Counted from the stretch's first letter, positions 43,272 through 52,877 are shown. The stretch is 64,000 nt of DNA from Streptomyces sp. V2I9 (GCF_030817475.1 NZ_JAUSZJ010000002.1:3202001-3266000), one strand, 5' to 3'. The notes: generated by a model from the sequence alone, not told the origin. Program-made: numbers and translations.

Positions 43272-45020
43272 TCAGCTGTCGCCCTCGCGCTGGCCCAGGG
43301 TGACTTCGGCCGTGGCCTCCTTGCCGTCGCGCTCGTACGTCAGGGTCACCTTCTCGCCCGGCTTGCGGGTCCAGATCTCGCCGATCAGGGTCGGGCCGCT
43401 GTCGATCACCGTGTCGTTGAACTTGGTGATCACGTCTCCCCCCTTGAGCCCCGCCTTGGCCGCCGGGCCGTTCGGGGTGACGGCGGGGGTGCCACCCGCG
43501 CCCTCGGTGGAGATGGCAGCGCCGCCCGTCTTCTCCTCCATCGAGACCGTCGCGCCGATCACCGGGTAGACCGGCTTGCCGGTCTTGATCAGCTGCTCGG
43601 CGACGTTCTTCGCCTGGTTGACCGGGATGGCGAAGCCGAGGCCGATCGAACCCGCCTGGGACTGGCCGAGGCCGCCGCCGGTCGACTGGATCGCGGAGTT
43701 GATGCCGATGACCGCGCCCGTCGCGTCCAGCAGCGGGCCGCCGGAGTTGCCCGGGTTGATCGAGGCGTCGGTCTGCAGGGCGCTCATGTACGAGTTCTTG
43801 TTGCTGGAACCGTCCCCGGACGCCACCGGGCGGTTCTTCGCGCTGATGATGCCCGTGGTGACCGTGTTGGAGAGGCCGAAGGGCGCGCCGATCGCAATGG
43901 TGGAGTCGCCGACCGCGACACCCTCCGAGTTGCCCAGCGGAAGGGGCGTCAGGCCCGCCGGCGGGCTCTTGAGCTTCAGGACGGCCACGTCGTAGCCCTG
44001 GGCCCGGCCCACCACCTCGGCCGCGTACTTCTTGCCGTCCGAGAAGGTCGCCGACAGTTCGCCGGACTCCGCGGCGGAGGCCACCACGTGGTTGTTGGTG
44101 AGGATGTGGCCTTCCTTGTCGTACACGAAGCCGGTGCCCGTGCCGCCCTCGCCGTCGCCGCCCTGCGCGTCGATGGTGACCACGCTGGGGAGCGCCTTCG
44201 CCGCGACTCCGGCCACCGTGCCCGCCGGTCGCTTCAGGTCCTTCGGGGTGTCCGACGCCGCGACCGTGGTCGAGCTGCCGGACGAGCCGCTGCCGTTGCG
44301 GTCGGCCGCCCAGAAGCCGAGGGCTCCGCCGATACCGCCCGCGACGAGCGCCGCCACGGCGACGGCCGCCACGAGACCGCCCGCGCGGCTCCTGCCGCTC
44401 CTGTGGTCCGGGGATTCGAGGCCGGGCGGCACCGGAGCGCCCCAGACCGGGCCGTGGCCACCGCCGTTGCCGACGCCACCGGACGCGTGCGCCGCGTTCC
44501 CGCCGGCGTACGACGGCACGGCGGGCGGCGGCGGAGGCCAGGAGGCGGCGCCCGCGGGGAGGTCGGGCGCCGCTCCGTACGGGGAGCCGTGGGACGGCTG
44601 GGGCGGCGTCGGGTGGGCGCCCTGGGCGTACGCGGGCGTGGGGGCCGAAGGGCCTTGCGCCGGAGCGCCCTGGTGCGTGGGGTCGTGGCGCGGCGCTTCG
44701 GCGTACGCCGGGGCCGCCGGTGCCGGAGTTCCCGCGCCGGGGGCGGGCGGGGCGGAGTCCGGTGCGCCGGTGTCGTGCACGGGAAGGCGCGCGGTGTCGT
44801 GCGCCGTCGCGGGAGGTTCGGGTGCGGCGTCCCGGACCGGGTCTGTCGGCGGCGTGGGCCCATCGGCCGCCGGGCCGGAAGCATCGGCCCGCCCGGCGGA
44901 GTCGGCCGGTCCGGAGGAGTCGGCCCGCACGGGAGCGTCGGCCGGCACGGGAGGTGCGGACGGAACGGACGGCACGTTCGGTGCCGCGTTGCCCTCGTTG
45001 CCCTCGTTCTCGGTGCTCAC
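43272..45020 (-). CDS. HtrA/DegP-type membrane-anchored serine protease with PDZ domain
   Basis: 582 residues: a 200-residue Pro/Ala/Gly-rich cytoplasmic part, one membrane span at about 218-240 (GLVAAVAVAALVAGGIGGAL), a trypsin-like domain with His in HILTNNHVV, Asp in YDVAVLKL and Ser in NPGNSGGPLLD, then one PDZ domain (PNGPAAKAGLKGGDVITKFN). These proteases degrade or refold damaged exported proteins. GTG 45020 has a GAGGAG site. The gene is divergent from the glycerophosphodiesterase gene with a 200-base, unusually AT-rich promoter region between. Confidence 0.93.
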   Translation of the reverse strand: MSTENEGNEGNAAPNVPSVPSAPPVPADAPVRADSSGPADSAGRADASGPAADGPTPPTDPVRDAAPEPPATAHDTARLPVHDTGAPDSAPPAPGAGTPAPAAPAYAEAPRHDPTHQGAPAQGPSAPTPAYAQGAHPTPPQPSHGSPYGAAPDLPAGAASWPPPPPAVPSYAGGNAAHASGGVGNGGGHGPVWGAPVPPGLESPDHRSGRSRAGGLVAAVAVAALVAGGIGGALGFWAADRNGSGSSGSSTTVAASDTPKDLKRPAGTVAGVAAKALPSVVTIDAQGGDGEGGTGTGFVYDKEGHILTNNHVVASAAESGELSATFSDGKKYAAEVVGRAQGYDVAVLKLKSPPAGLTPLPLGNSEGVAVGDSTIAIGAPFGLSNTVTTGIISAKNRPVASGDGSSNKNSYMSALQTDASINPGNSGGPLLDATGAVIGINSAIQSTGGGLGQSQAGSIGLGFAIPVNQAKNVAEQLIKTGKPVYPVIGATVSMEEKTGGAAISTEGAGGTPAVTPNGPAAKAGLKGGDVITKFNDTVIDSGPTLIGEIWTRKPGEKVTLTYERDGKEATAEVTLGQREGDS

Positions 45021-45221
45021 AGCTCTCTACTCCTCGGTTCCACTCGGCATCCAGTCGGCGTTCGGCAAGAAATCCGCTGTGCACGTGTCTGCGGTCAGCT
45101 TTTCCCACAACACGTCGGGCCACTGTAAGCAGGACCTGTGCATCCGCACACCAATCTTTACATCAGACAAAACAGACCTCCAGGGTGACATGTGCTCAGC
45201 AGGTTCCGCAGCGGTGACACC

Positions 45222-46058
45222 ATGACGCGGGTGACCCACGCACGGCAGCGCAGCGCGCGCACCTCCATCCAGGTCATCGCCCACCGCGGTGCCTCCGACG
45301 ACGCCCCCGAGCACACCCTGGCCGCCTACAGGAAGGCGATCGAGGACGGTGCCGACGCGCTGGAATGCGATGTCCGGCTCACCGCCGACGGCCATCTCGT
45401 CTGCGTCCACGACCGACGGGTGAACCGTACGTCCAACGGGCGCGGCGCCGTCTCGGCCTTGGAGCTCGCCGACCTCGCCGCCCTCGACTTCGGTTCCTGG
45501 AAGGACCGGGAGGAGTCGCCCGACTGGGATCCCGTACCGGGCGAGCTCACCTCCGTACTCACCCTGGAACGGCTCCTGGAGCTGGTCACCGAGGTACGGG
45601 CGACCGGGCGGCCCCTGCAGCTGGCCATCGAGACGAAGCACCCCACCCGCTGGGCCGGGCAGGTCGAGGAGCGGCTCCTGCGGCTGCTGAAGCGGTTCGG
45701 GCTGGACGCCCCGGCAGCCGACGAGCCCTCGCCCATCCGCGTCATGAGCTTCTCCGCCCGCTCCCTCCACCGCGTCCAGGCGGCCGCTCCCACCCTGCCC
45801 ACGGTCTACCTGATGCAGTTCGTCTCGCCCCGGATGCGCGACGGGCGGCTGCCCGCCGGATCGCGGATCGCGGGGCCGGGCATGCGCATCGTGCGCAGCC
45901 ACCCCGGCTACATCGAGCGGCTGCACCGTGCGGGCCACCGGGTGCACGTGTGGACCGTGAACGAACCGGCCGACGTCGACCTGTGCGCCGACCTCGGTGT
46001 CGAGGCGATCATCACCAACCGCCCTAAGCAGGTTCTGTCCCAACTGGGTCGTGTTTAG
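45222..46058 (+). CDS. Glycerophosphodiester phosphodiesterase
   Basis: 278 residues of the GDPD TIM-barrel family: VIAHRGASDDAPEHTLAAY (catalytic His-Arg), ALECDVRLTADGHLVCVHDR (Glu/Asp metal ligands and second His), LAIETKHP (Glu), then VHVWTVNEPADVDLCADLGV and AIITNRPK. It hydrolyses glycerophosphodiesters to glycerol-3-phosphate and an alcohol. No signal peptide, so cytoplasmic. ATG 45222 is used; GTG 45192 would add ten residues and neither has a strong ribosome site. Confidence 0.92.
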   Translation: MTRVTHARQRSARTSIQVIAHRGASDDAPEHTLAAYRKAIEDGADALECDVRLTADGHLVCVHDRRVNRTSNGRGAVSALELADLAALDFGSWKDREESPDWDPVPGELTSVLTLERLLELVTEVRATGRPLQLAIETKHPTRWAGQVEERLLRLLKRFGLDAPAADEPSPIRVMSFSARSLHRVQAAAPTLPTVYLMQFVSPRMRDGRLPAGSRIAGPGMRIVRSHPGYIERLHRAGHRVHVWTVNEPADVDLCADLGVEAIITNRPKQVLSQLGRV

Positions 46059-46240
46059 TACGCGTCCCGGTACCCGAATCGCCCCTCACACGCCCGACCC
46101 CGGCCGTTACGGGTTGTGCCCCGGCGCATTCACCGTGCGCTCATCCGTCACGAGTGCGTCACCGTCAACGGATTGGCCGGTTTCCGATCCAGCTCAGTGG
46201 GGCATCCAACCCGTGGCGTGGGGAAAAGGAGGTCTCGGGG

Positions 46241-46849
46241 GTGGCGTTGGTGGTGGCACAAGAGGTGCCCGCGTCGTCGAGCATGGCCATTCCTCATGGT
46301 CCTGCCGGCGTGGGGCAGGCACGACACCGGATGCGTGAACAGTTGCGCGGCAACGGGGTGTCGGACACGGTCGTCGACGACGCTGTTCTGATCCTTTCCG
46401 AACTTCTCAGCAACGCCTGCCGGCACGGCAGACCTCTGGGGCGGCACGCCGAGGTCGGTGACGGGGACATCCGCGCCGCCTGGCGGATGGACCCCGCCGG
46501 CGCGCTCACCGTGGAGGTCACGGACGGCGGCGGCCCGACCCGCCCGGCTCCGTCCACCCCGTCGGTGACGGCGCGCGGCGGCCGGGGACTCAACATCATC
46601 AGCGCCCTGGCCCAGGAGTGGGGCGTGCGGGACGACGCGCCGGGCGAGGTCACCGTCTGGGCCCTGGTCGCCTCGGAGAAACCGCCCGGGGACGGCTGCG
46701 GGAGCTCCGTCGCCACCGGCACCGACACCGGCGCGAAGGGGCTCCGCGCCAACGGCACCGGTAGGCGCGGCGTCGGCGAGCACCGCACCGGGGGGCTCAC
46801 CGGTTTCGAGGGCCTGGACTTCTCCGACGCCTTCGACGACGCGAGTTGA
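46241..46849 (+). CDS. RsbW/SpoIIAB-like ATP-binding protein (HATPase_c_2)
   Basis: 202 residues. N box LILSELLSNACRHGRPLG, G1 region VEVTDGGGP and G2 region GGRGLNIISAL are those of anti-sigma-type serine kinases. The last 50 residues are Gly/Thr-rich and end TGFEGLDFSDAFDDAS. GTG 46241 has a perfect AAGGAGGT site, which decides the start. Streptomycetes encode dozens of these; partners are STAS anti-anti-sigma proteins and sigma factors of the SigB/F group, two of which are at 13.9-15.9 kb. No partner gene is adjacent. Confidence 0.88.
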   Translation: MALVVAQEVPASSSMAIPHGPAGVGQARHRMREQLRGNGVSDTVVDDAVLILSELLSNACRHGRPLGRHAEVGDGDIRAAWRMDPAGALTVEVTDGGGPTRPAPSTPSVTARGGRGLNIISALAQEWGVRDDAPGEVTVWALVASEKPPGDGCGSSVATGTDTGAKGLRANGTGRRGVGEHRTGGLTGFEGLDFSDAFDDAS

Positions 46850-47158
46850 GCCTGCGCCGCCCCGCACCGACCGGACGGCGCGCCACCAGCCCGCACGGCC
46901 CCGCACGACCGGACGGCGCGCCACCGGCCTGGGCCGCCCCGCACGATCGCGCGGTGTCACCCGTCGTGCGCTGTCCCGCACGATCGGACGGTGGCGCCGG
47001 GCCCGAGCCACCCCCGTACCGACCGCTTCGACGGCACGGTCGCCCGCGTGTTGACGGCCGGACGGCGCGGCCCGAAGGCGTACGGGGGCGGAGCGAGGCT
47101 CGCCGGGCGGCTAGGCTCGCGCCGAGTCCGCACTGTCGCAATCGGGAGAACGCCCACC
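46850..47158. repeat. 309-base gap with imperfect repeats of a 25-base GC-rich unit
   Basis: Near-identical copies at 46861-46887 and 46901-46925, both ending GACCGGACGGCGCGCCACC, and two weaker copies around 46936 and 46976 (CCCGCACGATCG...). No gene is seen; the unit is not palindromic enough to be a terminator. Confidence 0.6.
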
Positions 47159-48124
47159 ATGGCCAAGAAGCGCCCTCAGTCCAAGGCCGGGAAGCCGCAG
47201 CTCAAGGACGGTGAGATCCCGGTCGTCGGGGCCCGCGAGCCCTGCCCGTGCGGATCGGGCCGCCGTTACAAGGCGTGTCACGGGCGCGCCGCCGCCCAGG
47301 CCGTGACCGAGCTCGTCCACCGCCCGTTCGAGGGTCTCGCGGGTGAGTGCGACTGGGTCGCGCTGCGCGAGCTGGTGCCCGCCGCCACGGTCGGGCTGAC
47401 GCTCAAGGACGGGCTGCCCGAGGGGGTTCCGTCGGTGACGCTCGCGACGGTCCTGCCGATGGCCTGGCCCGCGCTGCGCCGCGACGACGGCTCCGTCCTG
47501 CTCGCCCTGCAGAACGACACCTCCTCCGGCGACCTCAGCCGCGACCTCGCGGACACCCTGCAGCGCGCCCTGGAGGCCGAGCCCGGATCCCCGGTCGCCG
47601 CCCGCCGCGTTCCCGCCGACGGTCCGCGTCTCCAGGACCTCCTCGCGCCGGACGCCGCCTTCGAGCCGGACGTGCACACCGGGTTCGAGTTCTGGGTACC
47701 GGACGCGGAGAACGCCGCGCCGGAGGTGGCAGCCTCCCTGGAGCGCGCGAACGCCGCCGCGATCCCGACGACGCGGCTGTCCGGCGTCGACGCCGCGTAC
47801 TGGTGCGAGACCCCGGAGAAGAACCACCTGCGCTGGGTCATGCCGCACCCCGAGGAGCAGCTCCTCGACGCGCTCGCCCGGCTGCACGCCGCGGGCACCT
47901 CCTCGCTCGGCGACGACACCCGCCTGGTCGGGTCGTTCCGGGCGCACGGGCTCGTGGTCCCCGTCTGGGACCTGCCGAGCTCGATGGGGGCCGAGGCGTG
48001 CGAGAAGCCCGCCGTCGAGTTCGCCGAGCGACTGGCGACCGCCCTCGCGTCCGACGCCCCGCTCACCGCCGAGGAGCGCCGCGCCCGCGGCGGCCTCACC
48101 AACCGCCAGGTGACCCTCAGCTGA
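47159..48124 (+). CDS. SEC-C motif protein (DUF5926 family)
   Basis: 321 residues. Residues about 28-44 (EPCPCGSGRRYKACHG) are a zinc-binding SEC-C motif as found at the end of SecA. The rest (LVHRPFEGLAGECDWVALRE, TGFEFWVPDAENAAPEVAAS, WCETPEKNHLRWVMPHPEEQ, EERRARGGLTNRQVTLS) is the actinobacterial DUF5926. Function unknown; a chaperone or translation-related role is only a guess from the zinc motif. The basic lysine-rich start is typical. ATG 47159 agrees with the family. Confidence 0.88.
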   Translation: MAKKRPQSKAGKPQLKDGEIPVVGAREPCPCGSGRRYKACHGRAAAQAVTELVHRPFEGLAGECDWVALRELVPAATVGLTLKDGLPEGVPSVTLATVLPMAWPALRRDDGSVLLALQNDTSSGDLSRDLADTLQRALEAEPGSPVAARRVPADGPRLQDLLAPDAAFEPDVHTGFEFWVPDAENAAPEVAASLERANAAAIPTTRLSGVDAAYWCETPEKNHLRWVMPHPEEQLLDALARLHAAGTSSLGDDTRLVGSFRAHGLVVPVWDLPSSMGAEACEKPAVEFAERLATALASDAPLTAEERRARGGLTNRQVTLS

Positions 48125-48248
48125 GGAGGCCGACCGGACACCGCAGGCGGTGACCCGCGTCACAACTCGCCGTACCCGCAAGTAAATCGGCGTCCTTACA
48201 AGCGAGATCGAATTTGCGAACAGCAGATCTCTTGTTACGGTTCTAAAA

Positions 48249-48288
48249 GCCCGGTCGCTGGTGCATCCCCCGTCGCCAGCGATCGGGC
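48249..48288. terminator. Hairpin between the DUF5926 and degenerate Prim-Pol genes
   Basis: 13-bp stem with one G-T pair, arms 48249-48261 and 48276-48288, preceded by TTCTAAAA and followed by TCTTCCTTCT, so usable in both directions. Confidence 0.75.
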
Positions 48289-48421
48289 GTCTTCCTTCTC
48301 CGGCTGCGAACCGCCCCCGTGACATCTCCGGGCGCGGAGGCCGCGACCTCCGGACGCCCCCTCAGAAACCTTTGCCCGAAAGCTTTCTGGCGGCCCGCCG
48401 GTTCCCGATCAGCCGGTCGCG

Positions 48422-49156
48422 TCAGTACGCGAGCCGGCTGCCCCCGCCCGGAGCGCCTGTACTCGCCTCGACCAGGGCGTCCAGCACCGCTTCCACGTCC
48501 GGCAGCCAGGGGGCCGCGGGCACCGCACTCTTCGTCCGGCTCCGGCGCACCGGACCTACGGCGGCGGAGGCCGTGGGCGGTGCGGGGGGCCGTTCCCAGC
48601 GGACCTGGCCCGCGCCGGTCCGGGACGGCGGCAGGACGAGATAGCCGCCTTCGCCGTGGAACCGGAGCGAACTGGGCACCCAGTCCTTCGCGTACAGCAG
48701 TTCGCCGAGCCGTTCCAGGGTGTACGGGGCCACCAGCAGCGACCATCGCGTGGGCGTCGCCACGATCGGGCCGAGGCGCATGCCGAGGGCGTCGAGGACG
48801 CTCAGCGCTCCGGCTCCGGCCACGGCGGGCAGGCTCACCGCGCAGGGCGCGCGACCGCCGGTAGCCAGCAGGACGGGGGCGGTGGGGCGGTTGGTCCACC
48901 ACCAGCGCACCATGCGCTCGTCCGTGGTGGCCGCCAGCAGGCCGGGGTCGAAGGGGTGTGCGCCCGGTACGGCGCAGTCGGGTTCGGGGCAGGCACAGCC
49001 GAGGCCGTCGCTCCCGCCGCGTGGAACGGCGCGGGCCGTTCCCACTCCGGGCAGGACGGGCCATTGCCATACGGTGGCGCAGGTCAGGGCCGCGTCGAGC
49101 CGGGCGGCCCCCTCCTTGCGCCGGAGCCTGCGCCGCCTTCCGAGGATCTCGCGCAT
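48422..49156 (-). CDS. Prim-Pol-family protein with degenerate active site
   Basis: 244 residues resembling bifunctional primase/polymerases (LTCATVWQWPVLPGV, PFDPGLLAATTDERMVRWWW, RFHGEGGYLVLPPSRTGAGQ). Where the true enzyme at 41600 has GIDLDVD, this one has CAVSLPAVAGAG, so the metal-binding Asp pair is missing. The catalytic SGGRH is replaced by PTRWSLLV. It is therefore unlikely to polymerise and may be regulatory. ATG 49156 with an AAGGAA site is preferred to the long upstream open frame. Confidence 0.78.
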   Translation of the reverse strand: MREILGRRRRLRRKEGAARLDAALTCATVWQWPVLPGVGTARAVPRGGSDGLGCACPEPDCAVPGAHPFDPGLLAATTDERMVRWWWTNRPTAPVLLATGGRAPCAVSLPAVAGAGALSVLDALGMRLGPIVATPTRWSLLVAPYTLERLGELLYAKDWVPSSLRFHGEGGYLVLPPSRTGAGQVRWERPPAPPTASAAVGPVRRSRTKSAVPAAPWLPDVEAVLDALVEASTGAPGGGSRLAY

Positions 49157-49784
49157 GAGCGCTCGTTCCTTTCCGTTGAACGCCGAGTCCACATGGCACC
49201 ACGCGCCGGTGACACCATGTGCGTATCTCTTCGCTGTGCGTATGTGCTCATCAGTTCCGCGGTACAGGTGTGCCGTCTTACCGGGGGTGAGCCGAGCCGG
49301 GTGGAGCGGGGGCAGAGCCACCGCACGGGACGAATCGAGTGCGGAGTCGAACCGGACGAGGACGGACGGGCTGAGCGGAGCCGAACCGGGCAGGGCCGAA
49401 CCGGCCGAGCGGAGTCGTGCTGCTCGGGCGACGTCGTGCGGGTCGAACGTGCGGGTCGAGCCGGGCCGACGATCACCGGGCGAGGGTGGTCCGGGCCTCG
49501 CCTGCCGTCCCTGGTGCGAACCCCGCCGTCCGGCGCGGGGCATCGCCGTCACGGGTGAGGACGCCTGAACCCGCCGCCGGGTTCCTGGTCGAACACCACC
49601 GCACCCGAGCGACACCGTTTACGTACCCAGCATCCCCGGAATGACGCTCCTCCGGCGAGGTGCGCCCCGGAGGTACCCGGTTGAACAGCCCCAGTCGATC
49701 GTAATTGGCGTTCACAGGGTGCACTTTTCAGCCAAGTTGACCGACACTGGGAGGGCGCGAATCGCCCGGTTCCCTGAACGGACA
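49157..49784. other. 628-base divergent promoter region
   Basis: No gene is recognised. Bases 49290-49450 contain several GAGC(C)GAACCGG-type short repeats; bases 49600-49860 are distinctly more AT-rich and probably hold the promoter of the phosphatase gene. GTGCGTAT occurs twice at 49215-49240. Confidence 0.5.
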
Positions 49785-51272
49785 ATGCTGGACATCGGGT
49801 TACTTGTGCGTGTACATGTGGATACATTGATAGTGGCGCAGAATCACATGGGGGTTTGCGATGCTATTCGACGAATCAAGCTGGTCGGAAAGCTGGCTGC
49901 CATGAGCGCCCCACACCTGCCGAAAGTGGCTGGAATCGATCCAGAAGTTGCGGTTTCAGCGCACACTACCGCTCCTCTGGCCGAGGTTCCGAGCCCGCCC
50001 GGAGCGTTCCTCCAGGACCGGCTGGCGGGCTGGGTCTCGGACCTCACGACGCTGCACGAACTCACCGAGCGGCTGGCCGGAACGAGCACCCTCGACGACG
50101 CCCTGAACGAACTGCTGCACGCCGGAGCCGCCCTCGTCGGCGCCCGCCGCGGTCTTCTCGTTCTGGAACCGGCGAACGCCGACGGCCCCGCCACCACCCG
50201 GACCCTCGGGCTGAGCCACGCCGATCTCGGGCACATCGAAACCGTGCCGCGCGCGGCCACCGCGCTCGGCCGGGCCCTCGACGGGCTGCCGGGCTCCGCC
50301 GACGGGATCGCCAGCCCCGACCTCCTCGCCGAGCAGGACCTGGACCCGCGCCACCGCGAGGTCGCCGTCCGGCTCGGCTACGCCGCGAGCTACGCCCTCC
50401 CCCTCACCTCCGATACGGCCGGCCGCCTCGGTGCGGCGCTCTGGCTCTACGACGAACCGGCCGAACCCGCGCAGAAGCAGCGCCACCTCGTCGGTCTTTA
50501 CGCCCGCTACGCCACCGAGCACCTGGCCCGCCTGATCGAGCTGGAGCGCGCCCGCGCGGACATCGCCGCCGTCGCCGAGGAGCTGCTGCCCAGCCGGCTG
50601 CCGCGGGTCCCCGGCGTGCGGCTCGCAGTCCGCCACCGCACCGGTCCCCGCGGCGGTGGCGACTGGTACGACGCGCTGACGCTGCCCGACCGGGCGCTCG
50701 GCCTGGCCGTCGGTTCCGTGGGCGGGTCCGGTCCCGGCGCCGTGGCCGCCATGGGCCGGCTGCGCGCCAGCCTGCGCGCGTACGCCGTGATGGAGGGCGA
50801 GGACCCCGTCGCCGTACTCTCCGACCTGGAACTGCTGCTGCGGCTCACCGAACCCGCGCGGACCGCGACCGCCCTCTTCGCCTACTGCGAGCCCGCCACC
50901 CGCAAGGTCGTGCTGGCGGGGGCCGGGCACACCCCGCCGCTGGTGCTCGGGGACCGGCGGTGCGAGTTCGTCGAGACGGCGCTCTCCGCCCCGCTGGGGA
51001 TGCTCTCCTGCTGGGAGGCGCCGAGCGTGGAGTTCAGCCCCGCCCCGGGCGAAACGGTGCTTCTCTGCACGGACGGGCTGCTGCGCCGCACCGGCGACCC
51101 GATGGACCGCGCCTTCGCCCGGCTGCACTCCGCCGCCGCCTCCGTACCGAAGAGCGAGCGGAACGATCCGGCGGCCGTCGCCGACCACGTCCTGCGCACG
51201 ATGCTTCCCGACGGCCTCGACCGGAGCGACTCCACCGAGGACGTCGTGCTCCTCGCCGCCCACTTCGAGTGA
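49785..51272 (+). CDS. GAF-domain SpoIIE-type phosphatase with altered metal site
   Basis: 495 residues. A GAF-like sensor at about 85-240 (TLHELTERLAGTSTLDDALN, YAASYALPLTSDTAGRLGAA) precedes a PPM/SpoIIE phosphatase domain. Motif RHRTGPRGGGDWYDAL has the first Asp and LLCTDGLLRR the third, but the usual GD(V/G)-x-GHG motif reads VGSVGGSGPGAVAAM: the Asp is Ser and the His is missing. The last motif is STEDVVLLAA. One metal ligand seems lost, so activity is doubtful. These enzymes dephosphorylate anti-anti-sigma proteins. Start ATG 49785 or ATG 49902; I choose the first because its text matches relatives. Confidence 0.85.
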   Translation: MLDIGLLVRVHVDTLIVAQNHMGVCDAIRRIKLVGKLAAMSAPHLPKVAGIDPEVAVSAHTTAPLAEVPSPPGAFLQDRLAGWVSDLTTLHELTERLAGTSTLDDALNELLHAGAALVGARRGLLVLEPANADGPATTRTLGLSHADLGHIETVPRAATALGRALDGLPGSADGIASPDLLAEQDLDPRHREVAVRLGYAASYALPLTSDTAGRLGAALWLYDEPAEPAQKQRHLVGLYARYATEHLARLIELERARADIAAVAEELLPSRLPRVPGVRLAVRHRTGPRGGGDWYDALTLPDRALGLAVGSVGGSGPGAVAAMGRLRASLRAYAVMEGEDPVAVLSDLELLLRLTEPARTATALFAYCEPATRKVVLAGAGHTPPLVLGDRRCEFVETALSAPLGMLSCWEAPSVEFSPAPGETVLLCTDGLLRRTGDPMDRAFARLHSAAASVPKSERNDPAAVADHVLRTMLPDGLDRSDSTEDVVLLAAHFE

Positions 51273-51388
51273 CCCGCGGGCCGCTCCGGCGACGCCCTCC
51301 CCGGTAACAGGCCCTTCGGCCCCGGGCCCCCTTCCGTACGCCCGTACGATGGGTGATGGTCCAGTGTCGTATCAAGGAGAGACAAATC

Positions 51389-52867
51389 GTGTCTGAGGAG
51401 CTCATCCCGGAGAACCCGGAGCAGGAGACCGAAGGAAACGAGGCGGAGAAGGTCAAGCAGCGGAAGAACGGCCTGTACCCGGCCGTCTCCGACGAGCTCG
51501 CCGCGAACATGAAGTCGGGCTGGGCCGACACGGAACTGCACGACCTCCAGCCGATCGCCCAGGCCGGGCACACCGCCGACCGGCGCGCCGCGCTCTCCGA
51601 CCGCTTCCCCGGCGAGCGCCTGGTCATCCCCGCGGGCAACCTGAAGACCCGCTCCAACGACACCGAGTACGCCTTCCGCGCCTCCACCGAGTACGCGTAC
51701 CTCACCGGCGACCAGACCCACGACGGCGTGCTCGTCCTGGAGCCGACGGGTGAGCGCGGTCACGAGGCGACGATCTACCTGCTGCCGCGCTCCGACCGGG
51801 AGAACGGCGAGTTCTGGCTCGACGGCCAGGGCGAGCTGTGGGTCGGCCGCCGCAACTCCCTCGCCGAGGCCGAGCAGCTGCTGGGCATCCCCGCGAAGGA
51901 CGTCCGCGAGCTGCCCGCCGCGCTGACCGAGGCCACCGGCCCGGTCCGCGTCGTGCGCGGCCACGACGCCGCCATCGAGGCCGCCCTCACCGACAAGGTC
52001 ACCGCGGAGCGGGACGAGGAACTGCGCGTCCACCTCTCCGAGGCCCGTCTGGTGAAGGACGCCTTCGAGATCGCCGAGCTGCAGAAGGCGTGCGACGCCA
52101 CCGCGCGCGGCTTCGAGGACGTCGTCAAGAGCCTGGACAAGGCCGAGGCCACCAGCGAGCGCTTCATCGAGGGCACGTTCTTCCTGCGCGCCCGCATCGA
52201 GGGCAACGACATCGGCTACGGCTCGATCTGCGCCGCCGGCCCGCACGCCACCACCCTGCACTGGGTGCGCAACGACGGCGCCGTCCGCGCGGGCGAGCTG
52301 CTGCTCCTGGACGCCGGGGTGGAGACCAACGACCTCTACACCGCCGACGTGACGCGCACGCTGCCGATCAACGGCACGTTCTCGCCGCTCCAGCGCAAGA
52401 TCTACGACGCGGTGTACGAGGCCCAGGAGGCGGGCATCGCCGCCGTGAAGCCGGGCGCCGACTACCGCGACTTCCACGACGCGGCACAGCGCGTGCTCGC
52501 CGAGAAGCTCGTCGAGTGGGGCCTGCTCGGCGACCTGTCCGTGGACAAGGTGCTGGAGCTCGGCCTCCAGCGCCGCTGGACCCTCCACGGCACCGGTCAC
52601 ATGCTCGGCATGGACGTCCACGACTGCGCCGCCGCGCGCACCGAGGCGTACGTCAACGGCACGCTGGAGCCGGGTGTCTGCCTCACGGTCGAGCCCGGTC
52701 TCTACTTCCAGGCCGACGATCTGACCGTGCCGGAGGAGTACCGGGGCATCGGCGTCCGGATCGAGGACGACATCCTCGTCACCGAGGACGGCAACCGGAA
52801 CCTCTCCGCCGCGCTGCCCCGCCAGGCCGACGAGGTCGAGGCGTGGATGGCACGGCTGAAGGGCTGA
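51389..52867 (+). CDS. pepP: Xaa-Pro aminopeptidase (aminopeptidase P)
   Basis: 492 residues, family M24B. N-terminal domain: LSDRFPGERLVIPAGNLKTR, YLTGDQTHDGVLVLEP. Catalytic pita-bread fold: LLLLDAGVETNDLYTADVTR (two Asp ligands), LHGTGHMLGMDVHDC (His), LTVEPGLYFQ (Glu) and GVRIEDDILVTEDG (Glu). All five metal ligands are present. It removes N-terminal residues before Pro; cytoplasmic. GTG 51389 follows AAGGAGA; the acidic first 30 residues are variable in the family. Confidence 0.95.
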   Translation: MSEELIPENPEQETEGNEAEKVKQRKNGLYPAVSDELAANMKSGWADTELHDLQPIAQAGHTADRRAALSDRFPGERLVIPAGNLKTRSNDTEYAFRASTEYAYLTGDQTHDGVLVLEPTGERGHEATIYLLPRSDRENGEFWLDGQGELWVGRRNSLAEAEQLLGIPAKDVRELPAALTEATGPVRVVRGHDAAIEAALTDKVTAERDEELRVHLSEARLVKDAFEIAELQKACDATARGFEDVVKSLDKAEATSERFIEGTFFLRARIEGNDIGYGSICAAGPHATTLHWVRNDGAVRAGELLLLDAGVETNDLYTADVTRTLPINGTFSPLQRKIYDAVYEAQEAGIAAVKPGADYRDFHDAAQRVLAEKLVEWGLLGDLSVDKVLELGLQRRWTLHGTGHMLGMDVHDCAAARTEAYVNGTLEPGVCLTVEPGLYFQADDLTVPEEYRGIGVRIEDDILVTEDGNRNLSAALPRQADEVEAWMARLKG

Positions 52868-52877
52868 CCTTCCCGTA

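Noticed and set aside
46861..47000. CRISPR array
   Set aside because: The repeats are few, imperfect and irregularly spaced, with no cas genes.
48660..49568. Plus-strand open frames between 48.6 and 49.6 kb
   Set aside because: They run antisense to the degenerate Prim-Pol gene and show only repetitive Arg/Gly/Ala text.
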